From: Photobacterium gaetbulicola Gung47
Lineage (GTDB): Bacteria > Pseudomonadota > Gammaproteobacteria > Enterobacterales > Vibrionaceae
Direction: 5' to 3'
Assembly (NCBI GenBank): GCA_000940995.1
Contig: CP005974.1
Span: 1,674,001 to 1,738,000 of the forward strand
Length of the DNA stretch: 64,000 nt
Positions 1 to 6,752 of the stretch are shown here, one piece after another. Each line of letters starts with the position of its first letter. The first letter of the stretch is position 1. The translations under genes and the position numbers were made by a program. Under the pieces are notes generated by a model. The model was given only the letters and a program-made list of their open reading frames with translations. It did not search any database and had not been told where the DNA came from.

Positions 1-904
1 CAATTTGTTCGACTTTCATTTCTTTGTTCTTTAACACTCTTCCTGAACTGTTCAGTACAGAAATAGTGAAGTCATCCTTACGATTTAACGCAATTTGTTG
101 TTCGGCTGTGTCGCGCCAAGGCGCATCGTGTTCCATTCCTTCATAATATGCATATGTATGAGGAAACTCTTCATAACTGACTGATGAAGTGTAGTTTTTA
201 ACTTCTACTCCACCAATAACAAAGCTATTTGCAAAATCCTCCCTAGTTCCCCACTTTATTGAAACTTTACTGTAGTCATTCGAAGTTGGTTTTAGAGGTA
301 GTTGAATTTTATGCCATTTGTTTAAATTAGGTAAAGTCACATGATATTTCATCTTGTAAGAACTAGAACTATCTGGATCTTGAATAGTAACTGGCACGCC
401 ATTTTGTGCATTATTAAATGATGTTGGCTTAATATAGAAAGTAATGGCCAATGTATCTCCAGTATCATCAGGGATACTGCCATCAATAGGGTCTGCACTA
501 TTACCAAAATGAATATCTAGGGTACAGTTTTTCACAGTACCATCCCATATACGGGCTTGTGTAAACCCAATAGGGTTACCTTCAATATCTAACTCTGATG
601 GATTGATGTCGTCGGTAACTGTACCAAGACAATTACTATTTTTGGAATAAACTCCTACGCTTGATAGCGTGGGTTCACTCAATACATTGAGAATACTCTC
701 ATTTGTGAACATCAATGTTGAAGGAAGAGCGTCTAATTGTTCGGGAGTTAGGCGCGCTCGAGATATGCCTACTGCGGGCTCTGGTATTTCGACAGTAGGG
801 CTTTCTGATGGTGGAGTGTTAGTTTTTACGTTTTCCTGTGTATCACAACCAGTTAAAAAAATAGTAGGCAGCAAAAAAGCCACTTTGGAAAGATTGTTGT
901 GCAT
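1..904 (-). CDS. GH10 xylanase-like lipoprotein, N-terminal part (cut by window edge)
   Basis: An open frame of 301 codons runs from an ATG at 904 to the left edge with no stop, so the gene is incomplete. The first 20 residues form a lipoprotein signal ending in the lipobox LTGC (Cys20), followed by a Pro/Ser/Thr-rich linker. About residues 70-250 look like a beta-sandwich, carbohydrate-binding-type region. The last visible residues (DAPWRDTAEQQIALNRKD, then TISVLNSSGRVL) resemble the segment that precedes the catalytic barrel of GH10 endo-xylanases, so a GH10 domain is expected beyond the edge; this is inference because no catalytic residue is visible. The start codon is only 3 bp from the end of an insertion sequence and has no Shine-Dalgarno, so expression is probably disturbed. 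It is AT-richer than the core genes to the right. Confidence 0.6.
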   Translation of the reverse strand, partial: MHNNLSKVAFLLPTIFLTGCDTQENVKTNTPPSESPTVEIPEPAVGISRARLTPEQLDALPSTLMFTNESILNVLSEPTLSSVGVYSKNSNCLGTVTDDINPSELDIEGNPIGFTQARIWDGTVKNCTLDIHFGNSADPIDGSIPDDTGDTLAITFYIKPTSFNNAQNGVPVTIQDPDSSSSYKMKYHVTLPNLNKWHKIQLPLKPTSNDYSKVSIKWGTREDFANSFVIGGVEVKNYTSSVSYEEFPHTYAYYEGMEHDAPWRDTAEQQIALNRKDDFTISVLNSSGRVLKNKEMKVEQI

Positions 905-979
905 TATTGTAGTGGCATAGTTAATTTGGCCACCTGATAAGAGGTGATATCATCGCCTCAGAAGTTAACAGGTGACGCA

Positions 980-1292
980 ATGACAAAAACGCAGTAGAAG
1001 AACATTTAGCCCCGAGTTTAAACTTGAAGCCGCGCAGTTGGTTCTTGACCAGGGCTACTCGGTAGCTGAAGCAGCCAAGGCAATGAATGTCGGTAAATCC
1101 ACCATGGATAAGTGGGTTCGCCAACTCAAAGAAGAGCGGCAAGGAGTTTCACCTAAAGCTTCCCCGATGACGCAAGAACAAATCGAGATCCGTGAGTTAA
1201 AGAAGAAACTGGCTCGCCTCGAAGAACATAATGAAATATTAAAAAAGGCTACAGCTCTCTTGATGTCCGACTCGCTGAACAATTCTCGCTAG
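980..1292 (+). pseudogene. IS3-family OrfA, frameshifted near its start
   Basis: OrfA of IS3 elements is a helix-turn-helix and leucine-zipper protein that binds the IS ends. The frame that encodes it (readable from about 993, uninterrupted to 1292) carries the expected N-terminal RSRRTFSPEFKLEA, an HTH (SVAEAAKAMNVGKSTMDKW) and a coiled coil. The natural ATG at 980 is out of phase: read from there the frame is ATG ACA AAA ACG CAG TAG. One extra A in the A-run at about 985-989 (five A, where four would give MTKRSRRTF) explains the shift. An A6G slippery run at 1241-1247 is the likely site of the programmed -1 frameshift that makes OrfAB. The copy may still start at the in-frame GTT/ATG region near 1038, but full OrfA needs the frame restored. 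A sequencing error in the homopolymer cannot be excluded. Confidence 0.75.
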
Positions 1293-1336
1293 TCGAGAAG
1301 CTCAAGCAGAGCCACAGTGTATCTACACTTTGTGAT

Positions 1337-2158
1337 GTGTTCAGCATCCATCGAAGCAGTTACAAATATTGGTCTGGCCGCCCCAAGGCGATTAATTCTG
1401 ATTTCGTCGAGTTATGTAGCGAAGTTAAAGCCGCGTACCGCATCAGTAATGGCTCTGCGGGGGCTCGAACTATCGCAGAGATCGTTACGGCAAAAGGAAT
1501 ACCACTGAGCCGTTATCGTGCTAGTAAGTTAATGAAAAATCTTGGCTTAGTGAGTTGTCAGTTGCCTAAGCATGCTTACAAGAAAGCTACTCAAGAACAC
1601 GTTGAAGTAGCTAATAAATTAGACCGCCAGTTCGCCGTGACGGAGCCGAACCAAGTCTGGTGCGGTGATGTCACGTATGTTTGGGTTGGAACGCGCTGGG
1701 CTTATTTAGCCGTGGTTATTGATCTCTTTGCAAGAAAACCCGTCGGTTGGGCAATGTCTCTATCGCCGGATACCAACTTAACGGGTAAAGCGCTATCAAT
1801 GGCTTTTGAGGCAAGAGGGAAGCCGAAAAATGTTATGTTCCATAGTGATCAAGGCTCGCATTACACCAGTCTGAAATTTCGGCAACTACTCTGGCGATAT
1901 CAGATTGAGCAAAGCATGAGCCGTCGAGGAAATTGTTGGGATAACAGCCCGATGGAGCGATTCTTCCGAAGCTTAAAAACAGAATGGGTACCATCAATAG
2001 GATATGAGAGTTTTGGTCAGGCACAGCGTTCAATCACACAGTACATCACAGGATATTACAGCGAGATCAGGCCACATCAATATAACGGTGGTCTGACGCC
2101 AAATGAGTCAGAACGGTTATTCTGGAATGACTCTAAAACCGTGGCCAATTTTACTTGA
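1337..2158 (+). CDS. IS3-family transposase OrfB (DDE catalytic domain)
   Basis: This 273-residue frame is the integrase-core part of an IS3 transposase, normally made as an OrfAB fusion by -1 frameshifting. The frame is open further upstream, reading EQFSLVEKLKQSHS before the annotated ATG, which is what a frameshift fusion requires. The N-terminal HTH_21-type region (residues 1-70) is followed by the rve core with Asp in WCGDVTYV, Asp in FHSDQGSHY and Glu in NSPMERFFRSLK, so the DDE triad is complete. The C-terminal part IRPHQYNGGLTPNE is typical of the family. The gene ends inside the right inverted repeat. Its activity depends on OrfA, which is frameshifted here, so the element may not be autonomous. 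Confidence 0.9.
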   Translation: MFSIHRSSYKYWSGRPKAINSDFVELCSEVKAAYRISNGSAGARTIAEIVTAKGIPLSRYRASKLMKNLGLVSCQLPKHAYKKATQEHVEVANKLDRQFAVTEPNQVWCGDVTYVWVGTRWAYLAVVIDLFARKPVGWAMSLSPDTNLTGKALSMAFEARGKPKNVMFHSDQGSHYTSLKFRQLLWRYQIEQSMSRRGNCWDNSPMERFFRSLKTEWVPSIGYESFGQAQRSITQYITGYYSEIRPHQYNGGLTPNESERLFWNDSKTVANFT

Positions 2159-2166
2159 CCACTACA

Positions 2167-2277
2167 TATCTCATCGATGCGCGATTTATACCGACGAGCA
2201 GACAGGCTTTGCGTTCCGAAATCGTGGTGACTTCCTGCATTGCATGCACAGCCTTGCGCTTGTCTCCGACGGTCAAT
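2167..2277 (-). pseudogene. IS407-like OrfB, N-terminal remnant
   Basis: In the frame one base back from orfA, the minus strand reads VLTVGDKRKAVHAMQEV, then SERKACLLVGINRASMR, before meeting the edge of the neighbouring insertion sequence at 2167. This is the start of an IS407-type OrfB (the HTH_21 region in front of the DDE core). About 37 codons survive of a usual ~270. The catalytic core is missing. Confidence 0.8.
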
Positions 2278-2536
2278 ACTTTTGGTTAAGAGCCGCTTTC
2301 AAAGCATCAACATCAAGCATGGATTCCGCCAAGAGCTTCTTCAGTTTGGCATTCTCATCTTCCAATGCTTTCAAGCGACGGGCATCGGAAACATCCATGC
2401 CCGCGTACTTTTTACGCCAGAGGTAGAATGTGGCATCGGAAATGTTGTGCTTGCGGCATAATTCTTTGACGGGCAACCCCGCTTCCGCTTCCTTGAGAAT
2501 AGCAATGATTTGCTGTTCGTTGAATCGCTTCTTCAT
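2273..2536 (-). CDS. IS407-like OrfA (transposase HTH subunit)
   Basis: The product of about 87 residues begins MKKRFNEQQIIAILKEAE and carries a helix-turn-helix (VKELCRKHNISDATFYLW) followed by a leucine-zipper-like helix rich in Leu and Lys (ARRLKALEDENAKLKKLL). This is the standard OrfA of IS407/IS2-type IS3 elements, which recognises the IS ends. I chose the ATG at 2536, which follows AAGGAAGGTGA, over the GTG two codons earlier. Near the stop, an AAAAG run fits a -1 frameshift site leading into orfB. Because orfB is truncated, this protein cannot support transposition on its own but could act on related copies elsewhere. Confidence 0.85.
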   Translation of the reverse strand: MKKRFNEQQIIAILKEAEAGLPVKELCRKHNISDATFYLWRKKYAGMDVSDARRLKALEDENAKLKKLLAESMLDVDALKAALNQKY

Positions 2537-2605
2537 ATTCACCTTCCTTCTTATAAGATGAACATTACTAAGTATTGGTTGGATTAGAAAGCGGGGAGCA
2601 GGTCA

Positions 2606-2784
2606 TTAGAGCAAGCTCAGGTGATGTGCAAAAGACCTGCTACAGGTATCGCTGTTCCTTTGAATATTCTTCAACAAAGCTCAGGCCATAAAGGAGTATG
2701 GGTATTAGAAGAAATTCGAGCATTAAGTCCAGATGAGTTTTTAAAGGCGTTCAAAGCTGCGATTAGACCATATATAGCCTCGGG
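2606..2784 (+). pseudogene. AraC-family regulator, middle fragment (upstream of IS10-like insertion)
   Basis: This frame reads LEQAQVMCKRPATGIAV, then PLNILQQSSGHKGVWVLEEI and RALSPDEFLKAFKAAIRPY, and is interrupted at 2784 by an IS10-like element. Removing that element and one copy of its 9-bp target duplication restores a continuous frame into the AraC-type DNA-binding domain at 4104 (junction ...RPYIAS-GKLSIDAADLTG). The 5' end is also missing: it is replaced at 2605 by the terminus of the truncated IS407-like element, so the ligand-binding N-terminus is lost. By itself the fragment looks anonymous; the reconstruction identifies it. Confidence 0.8.
2776..2784. repeat. 9-bp target-site duplication of IS10-like element (left copy)
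   Basis: AGCCTCGGG at 2776-2784 is repeated exactly at 4095-4103 on the other side of the IS10-like element. IS10/IS4-family elements typically create 9-bp duplications. Confidence 0.95.
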
Positions 2785-4094
2785 CTCAGGAATCCCCACA
2801 AAAATTCCTTATTGCTCAATAAGTAGACACGCACCTTGCCTTCTGATCTAATGAATTCACCACAAAAACAAAAAGAAGAAAACAAGATGCGTGATATTCA
2901 GATACTACACGATTCCCTTAGAGAACAATGCCCTAGCATTCACAAAAAGCGACTCAATTCACTGATGGATTCGGTGAAAGCACTGCTAAATAACGATGCG
3001 CTGACCCTAACATTACTTGGCAGATCACTACCTTCTAAAGCAAAAACCAAGCACTGTATAAAACGGGTTGACCGTTTATTGGGAAACGGTCATTTACACC
3101 GCGACAGACTTGATATTTATCGCTGGCACTGTCACCAAATATGCTCAGTTAACCCACAGCCGATTGTCCTCGTCGACTGGGCCGATATCCGGGAGTACAA
3201 ACGCCTCATGGTACTCAGGGCATCCGTTGCCGTAGAGGGACGTTCCGTTACCCTTTTCGAGCAATCCTTTACCTTTAAACAATACAACTCGCCCCGTAGT
3301 CACCAAATATTTCTTGATAACTTCAAAGCTGTTTTACCCTCGCATGTCATACCCATTATTGTCACAGATGCCGGTTTCAGGAACACCTGGTTTCGGCAAG
3401 TAGAGGCTATGGGTTGGTGCTACCTAGGACGCGTTCGCGGTGATGTAAATACCTTTTATAACAAACAATGGCATCACATTAAGCAACTGTTTAAAAAGGC
3501 AAATAATAAACCCAAGTACATTGGATTGACCCAACTGGCAAAACGAAAACCATTACTCTGCCACCTGCATCTCTTCAAAAAAGAAACGCCAAGAAAACGC
3601 AAAGACAGACCCAGAGGTCGAGAGCACTTTACAGCACAAGCCGTTCATAGAAAATCAGCAAAAGAACCTTGGCTGCTCGCCACCAACATCCCAACCGACA
3701 TCTTCTCTTCCCGCTGTATCGTCCGCATCTATGAAAAGCGTATGCAGATTGAAGAGACTTTCCGTGACCTGAAAAGCCCTCAATATGGCTTTGGCCTGCG
3801 ACAAAGCCGAACCAATGACCCAAAGCGGCTCGATGTCCTGTTGCTAATCGGCCTTCTCACCTTCATGATCTATTGGTGGTTCGGCATTGCTGCCGAACAT
3901 GCCGGTTGGCACCGCCACTTCCAGGCTAATACGATAAAAAAGAGACGAGTTTTATCCTTCGTCAGACTAGGAAAAGAAGTCTTTCGACGGCTGGAATATC
4001 ACATTACAAATTCAACATTACGCTGGGCACAACAAGAGTTAATTATGATGGCAAGGAGCAATTATCATGCGTGAATTTTGTGGGGATCCTCCAG
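2785..4094 (+). mobile_element. IS4-family (IS10-like, ISVsa5-type) insertion sequence, 1310 bp
   Basis: The two ends are inverted repeats: the left end reads CTCAGGAATCCCCACAAAA and the complement of the right end reads CTGGAGGATCCCCACAAAA. A perfect 9-bp duplication (AGCCTCGGG, 2776-2784 and 4095-4103) brackets the element. It contains one full-length transposase gene. The size is close to IS10 (about 1.33 kb). It inserted into an AraC-type regulator gene, and precise excision would restore that part of the frame. The perfect duplication shows the insertion was a simple one with no later rearrangement at these ends. Confidence 0.97.
2887..4074 (+). CDS. IS10-like (IS4 family) transposase
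   Basis: The 395-residue product is closely similar in plan to IS10 transposase: it opens with MRDIQILHDSLREQCPSIHKK, then LLGRSLPSKAKTKHCIKRVD. The RNase H-like core has Asp in VLVDWADIRE, Asp in PIIVTDAGFR and the YREK-type signature IYEKRMQIEETFRDLKSP containing the catalytic Glu, so the DDE triad is complete. I chose the ATG at 2887 because homology begins there; the frame is open further upstream to 2836 but that part lies in the IS end. The gene is undamaged and fills the element, so the IS may be active. Confidence 0.95.
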   Translation: MRDIQILHDSLREQCPSIHKKRLNSLMDSVKALLNNDALTLTLLGRSLPSKAKTKHCIKRVDRLLGNGHLHRDRLDIYRWHCHQICSVNPQPIVLVDWADIREYKRLMVLRASVAVEGRSVTLFEQSFTFKQYNSPRSHQIFLDNFKAVLPSHVIPIIVTDAGFRNTWFRQVEAMGWCYLGRVRGDVNTFYNKQWHHIKQLFKKANNKPKYIGLTQLAKRKPLLCHLHLFKKETPRKRKDRPRGREHFTAQAVHRKSAKEPWLLATNIPTDIFSSRCIVRIYEKRMQIEETFRDLKSPQYGFGLRQSRTNDPKRLDVLLLIGLLTFMIYWWFGIAAEHAGWHRHFQANTIKKRRVLSFVRLGKEVFRRLEYHITNSTLRWAQQELIMMARSNYHA

Positions 4095-4392
4095 AGCCTC
4101 GGGTAAGTTGTCGATTGATGCAGCTGATTTGACTGGACTAAAAGTAAGAACCTTACAACGTCATCTAAAACTATGCGGAACAACTTTTCGACAAGTTAAC
4201 GATGGTATTCTCATTGAGTATGCATGTGAGGTATTGCTAGATACGAATTGGACAGTTCACCAAATAGCGATAAATTTGGGCTATTCGGATACCTCTCATT
4301 TTGCAAGAGCATTTAGAAAATCTATGAATTGCTCACCCAAGCAGTATCGACTCATGAATTCCAAAGATTGTAACGCTCGATTTGAAACTTAG
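4095..4392 (+). pseudogene. AraC-family regulator, C-terminal DNA-binding fragment
   Basis: After the right copy of the 9-bp duplication the frame continues GKLSIDAADLTGLKVRTLQR and runs through two helix-turn-helix units: the first around TLQRHLKLCG, the second in TVHQIAINLGYSDTSHFARA, followed by FRKSMNCSPKQYR. That last part is the AraC/XylS signature. Together with 2606-2784 it forms the back half of one regulator. A start codon within IS10 sequence could give a ~104-residue protein beginning in the IS end, so a free DNA-binding domain may still be made. With the sensor domain lost the gene is best called a pseudogene. Confidence 0.88.
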
Positions 4393-4569
4393 TTTTCTTA
4401 ACCCATTTTGTTCACGGGGGGATAGAAAAAGTTATCTGAATGAAAAAAACTTAATCTCGTTGTAACGCGGAAATGTCTAATTACGCTTTATCGCTTCGCT
4501 TAACTCAGTATAGTGGCACACTGTGTGCTGGTTGGTTTAGGGCGCATCAGGCTATCGCTGTGGGCAGCG

Positions 4570-5385
4570 CTAAAACGAGCACTGCAGAATATTCCCATCG
4601 GCGTCGAAGGCGATGTACAAGGTTTGCCAGTTCGCCCCGGTATGCGCGAATGTCGCGAGGCAAGTATTATGCTCAATAGCGACATGGCTAATCTCTCCAG
4701 CACTGATAAGCACATCCAACCCCTTTATTTGTTCGGTAATCAGCGTGTTGTACTGGGCGTCATATTGGCTGAGCAATACGATTTTGTTCCTGCCTTGGGT
4801 CGCCAGCCTGTCAACTGAGTGGGCGAGTACTGCCAAATCGCCGGCTGGGGGGGCGTCTTGCTCGGAATGCGTCTGTTTGATGAGTGACAAGTACGCGATG
4901 GATTCATTTGCTTCCTGCTGTTCAAACACGTCGGCTCGGGCTTTGTTTGGGTTATAGGCAAACACGTCAGCGCTTGATTGCGTCATGCCAAAGTCGATAT
5001 TGCTGGCGAGAATAGCGTGCTCGGCAACTACCCCGGTTTCGCTATTTGGGCCAAGTCTGTCACCGGATACCATCGCCGTCACGTACGAAAAAGCCGGGGT
5101 AAGGACAGGTCTGTCGCGCAGTTGATCAGAGTAGAACGCGATGTAAGCCGCGTTGTTGTCTGCGGCTTTTCTTTTTGCCACACGGTACTGGTGGCTAAGC
5201 CAGTTAACTGTATTTTTGCGGGCGTATCTTTTCGAGTTAGTGCTACTTGAATCTTCGAGAAGATAATCAGGTGCCTGGGTGATAAAGCTGATCCCTGTGG
5301 TTATCGGCTGATGTTGCTTGGGGCTGCAGGCGGTTAATAGGCTGGCAGCGATGGCGAGTAAGCCGAATCGGGAAAGGGTTGGCAT
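4570..5385 (-). CDS. Lipoprotein of unknown function with weak 5'-nucleotidase-like segments
   Basis: The 271-residue product starts with a lipoprotein signal (MPTLSRFGLLAIAASLLTAC, Cys20), so it should be anchored in the envelope. Parts such as HAILASNIDFGMTQSS and NKIVLLSQYDAQYNTLITEQ, then GLDVLISAGE, recall the second half of the metallophosphoesterase domain of UshA-type 5'-nucleotidases, where a Ser/Asp-His-containing strand is followed by a GIDVIVGGH motif. The metal-binding GD and GNHE motifs are not seen, and the final GGH is SAGE here, so phosphatase activity is doubtful. The length is about half that of UshA. The gene stands alone between the IS-rich patch and the tRNA operon. I cannot assign a function. 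Confidence 0.6.
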   Translation of the reverse strand: MPTLSRFGLLAIAASLLTACSPKQHQPITTGISFITQAPDYLLEDSSSTNSKRYARKNTVNWLSHQYRVAKRKAADNNAAYIAFYSDQLRDRPVLTPAFSYVTAMVSGDRLGPNSETGVVAEHAILASNIDFGMTQSSADVFAYNPNKARADVFEQQEANESIAYLSLIKQTHSEQDAPPAGDLAVLAHSVDRLATQGRNKIVLLSQYDAQYNTLITEQIKGLDVLISAGEISHVAIEHNTCLATFAHTGANWQTLYIAFDADGNILQCSF

Positions 5386-5606
5386 GGTCTATCGATATAC
5401 TAAGTGTGACAAAGTTCACTATTTTCCAAGATCCCCCTGAGATAAACAAGTAGTCTAGGATGACCGTGTTGTTTTAAATACGAGGGCTGATGGGCTTTTA
5501 GTACTGATCTACGCAAGATCAGCTTGATGATTCGATGAAAATATACACGACCTAACATGTCTTGATGGCAAAACGACCAGTTGGTGATGTTTCACTAAAT
5601 TTCTTG

Positions 5607-5634
5607 TTGACTCAATTAGCTCAATCCGTAGAAT
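5607..5634 (+). promoter_or_regulatory. Promoter of the tRNA-Cys/tRNA-Gly operon
   Basis: A -35 box TTGACT (5607-5612) is followed after 16 bp by a -10 box TAGAAT (5629-5634). The tRNA-Cys begins 42 bp downstream of the -10 box. It is the only good sigma-70 match just in front of the tRNAs. Confidence 0.7.
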
Positions 5635-5675
5635 GCAACCCATACCGCAGCGGGGAACACCTCGCAGGTATTGAA

Positions 5676-5749
5676 GGCGCGTTGGCAGAGTGGCTATGCA
5701 GCGGATTGCAAATCCGTGGACCTCGGTTCGACTCCGGGACGCGCCTCCA
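5676..5749 (+). tRNA. tRNA-Cys (GCA)
   Basis: The 74-nt sequence folds as a cloverleaf: acceptor GGCGCGT pairs with ACGCGCC, the discriminator is T, and CCA is encoded. The anticodon loop ATTGCAAAT gives GCA (Cys), and the T-loop GGTTCGACTCC is standard. U73 as the discriminator agrees with tRNA-Cys identity. It is co-transcribed with the tRNA-Gly 3 bp downstream. Confidence 0.97.
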
Positions 5750-5752
5750 TTT

Positions 5753-5828
5753 GCGACACTAGCTCAGTTGGTAGAGCGCAACCTTGCCAAGGTTGAGGTC
5801 ACGAGTTCGAACCTCGTGTGTCGCTCCA
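5753..5828 (+). tRNA. tRNA-Gly (GCC)
   Basis: A 76-nt cloverleaf: acceptor GCGACAC pairs with GTGTCGC, the D-loop is AGCTCAGTTGGTAGAGC, the anticodon loop CTTGCCAAG gives GCC (Gly), the T-arm GAGTTCGAACCTC is standard, and CCA is encoded. It is the second and last gene of the small tRNA operon. Confidence 0.98.
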
Positions 5829-5835
5829 GACATAG

Positions 5836-5867
5836 AAAAAGCCCTAGCAGAAATGCTGGGGCTTTTT
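5836..5867 (+). terminator. Rho-independent terminator of the tRNA operon
   Basis: AAAAAGCCCTAGCA pairs with TGCTGGGGCTTTTT around a GAAA loop, ending in a T-run. It lies 8 nt after tRNA-Gly. Confidence 0.9.
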
Positions 5868-6002
5868 CGTATCTGGCCTTCCCAACCTATCCTCATACTG
5901 TCCGCTCCCAGAACCGCTTGTTATACTTATTCGAGTAGATTTAATATCAACCACTTAGTTTGATAACTCACAAACTAACTTTGGTGTAAGCAGGGAGCAG
6001 AT

Positions 6003-6752
6003 ATGAAACTCAATTGTGATATGGGCGAGAGCTTTGGCCGTTGGACGATGGGGAAGGATGCCGACGTCATGCCGTATATCGACATGGCCAACATTGCCTG
6101 TGGATTTCACGCCTCAGACCCGGACCATATGGCCAAGACCATACAGCTGGCGGTGGAAGATAATGTCGAGATTGGAGCCCACCCGGGTTACGACGACAAA
6201 AGTGGCTTCGGGCGTCGTTCTATCCCCCATAGTGCTGAAGCCATTACCCGACTGGTGGCCTATCAAATTGGTGCGCTCGATGCACTGTGCAAGTTGTACG
6301 GTGGTGAAGTTAGCTATGTTAAACCTCACGGTGCCCTCTACAACGACATGATGTCACAATCTTGGATTTTCGAAGCGATTCTCAGCGCCGTTGCTGATTT
6401 AAACCAATACCGTTCTGCGCCGTTGAAGCTGATGATCTTAGCTCGGCGTGATAACCAACAATATATAGGATTAGCGGCACAACAAAATGTCGAGTTACTG
6501 TTCGAAGGCTTTGCTGACAGGGCTTACGATAGTGATGGTCTGCTGGTGCCGCGAGCGCAAGCGGGGGCGGTTTACCATGATAGCCTACGCATCCGCCAGC
6601 AAGTCGCCGAGCTTGCCGTGGGCAAAATCACCACCATTGATGGCAATACGCTAGAGCTGGATGTCGATACTGTTTGCGTTCATGGCGACAATGATGAGTC
6701 GGTGGCCATTGTCCGTCAATTGGCCGAGGACCTGGCCCATGTTCAAGATTGA
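6003..6752 (+). CDS. pxpA: 5-oxoprolinase subunit A (LamB/YcsF family)
   Basis: PxpA works with PxpB and PxpC in ATP-dependent opening of 5-oxoproline (pyroglutamate) to glutamate in the cytoplasm. The 249-residue protein has the family hallmarks: KLNCDMGESFG at the N-terminus, ANIACGFHASDPDHM near residue 30, GAHPGYDDKSGFGRR near 60, and VKPHGALYNDM near 105, with VCVHGDN near the C-terminus. The length is usual for the family. The start follows AGGGAGCAGAT. It is the first gene of a tight cluster; the next gene, pxpB, starts 14 bp before its stop, which suggests translational coupling. Confidence 0.95.
   Translation: MKLNCDMGESFGRWTMGKDADVMPYIDMANIACGFHASDPDHMAKTIQLAVEDNVEIGAHPGYDDKSGFGRRSIPHSAEAITRLVAYQIGALDALCKLYGGEVSYVKPHGALYNDMMSQSWIFEAILSAVADLNQYRSAPLKLMILARRDNQQYIGLAAQQNVELLFEGFADRAYDSDGLLVPRAQAGAVYHDSLRIRQQVAELAVGKITTIDGNTLELDVDTVCVHGDNDESVAIVRQLAEDLAHVQD

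Larger units (their letters stand above)
908..2166 (+). mobile_element. IS3-family insertion sequence (IS150/IS3-like), 1259 bp
   Basis: The ends are 26-bp imperfect inverted repeats at 908-933 and 2141-2166. Both begin TGTAGTGG and finish TTGGCCAC, and 21 of 26 positions agree. A 3-bp direct repeat TAT flanks the element (905-907 and 2167-2169), within the range known for IS3-family target duplications, although three bases may match by chance. Inside are orfA and orfB in the usual overlapping arrangement. The left end lies 3 bp from the start codon of the xylanase-like gene. The right end abuts the broken orfB of another insertion sequence. Confidence 0.9.
2167..2605 (-). mobile_element. 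Truncated IS3-family (IS407-like) insertion sequence
   Basis: Reading on the minus strand, the element begins at 2605 with TGACCTGCTCCCCG, the type of terminus seen in the IS407 group, and carries orfA and the first ~37 codons of orfB. It stops abruptly at 2167, where the other IS3 element begins. The rest of orfB and the distal inverted repeat are absent from the window. Directly beyond the intruding IS lies the xylanase-like gene, so either a deletion joined the two before insertion or the insertion itself removed the sequence. Its 2605 end lies inside the AraC-type regulator gene. Confidence 0.8.

Noticed and set aside
2103..2461. Plus-strand frames of 107 and 73 codons
   Set aside because: They straddle the IS junction and the opposite strand of the truncated orfA, so they are not genes.
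5676..5828. tRNA genes as an integration site for the nearby mobile patch
   Set aside because: No partial tRNA repeat or integrase was found on either side, and the insertion sequences lie over 1 kb away with their own target duplications.
5562..5938. Open frames of 66 and 82 codons over the tRNA genes
   Set aside because: They are translations of tRNA-Cys and tRNA-Gly and the terminator; no ribosome site and no protein similarity.
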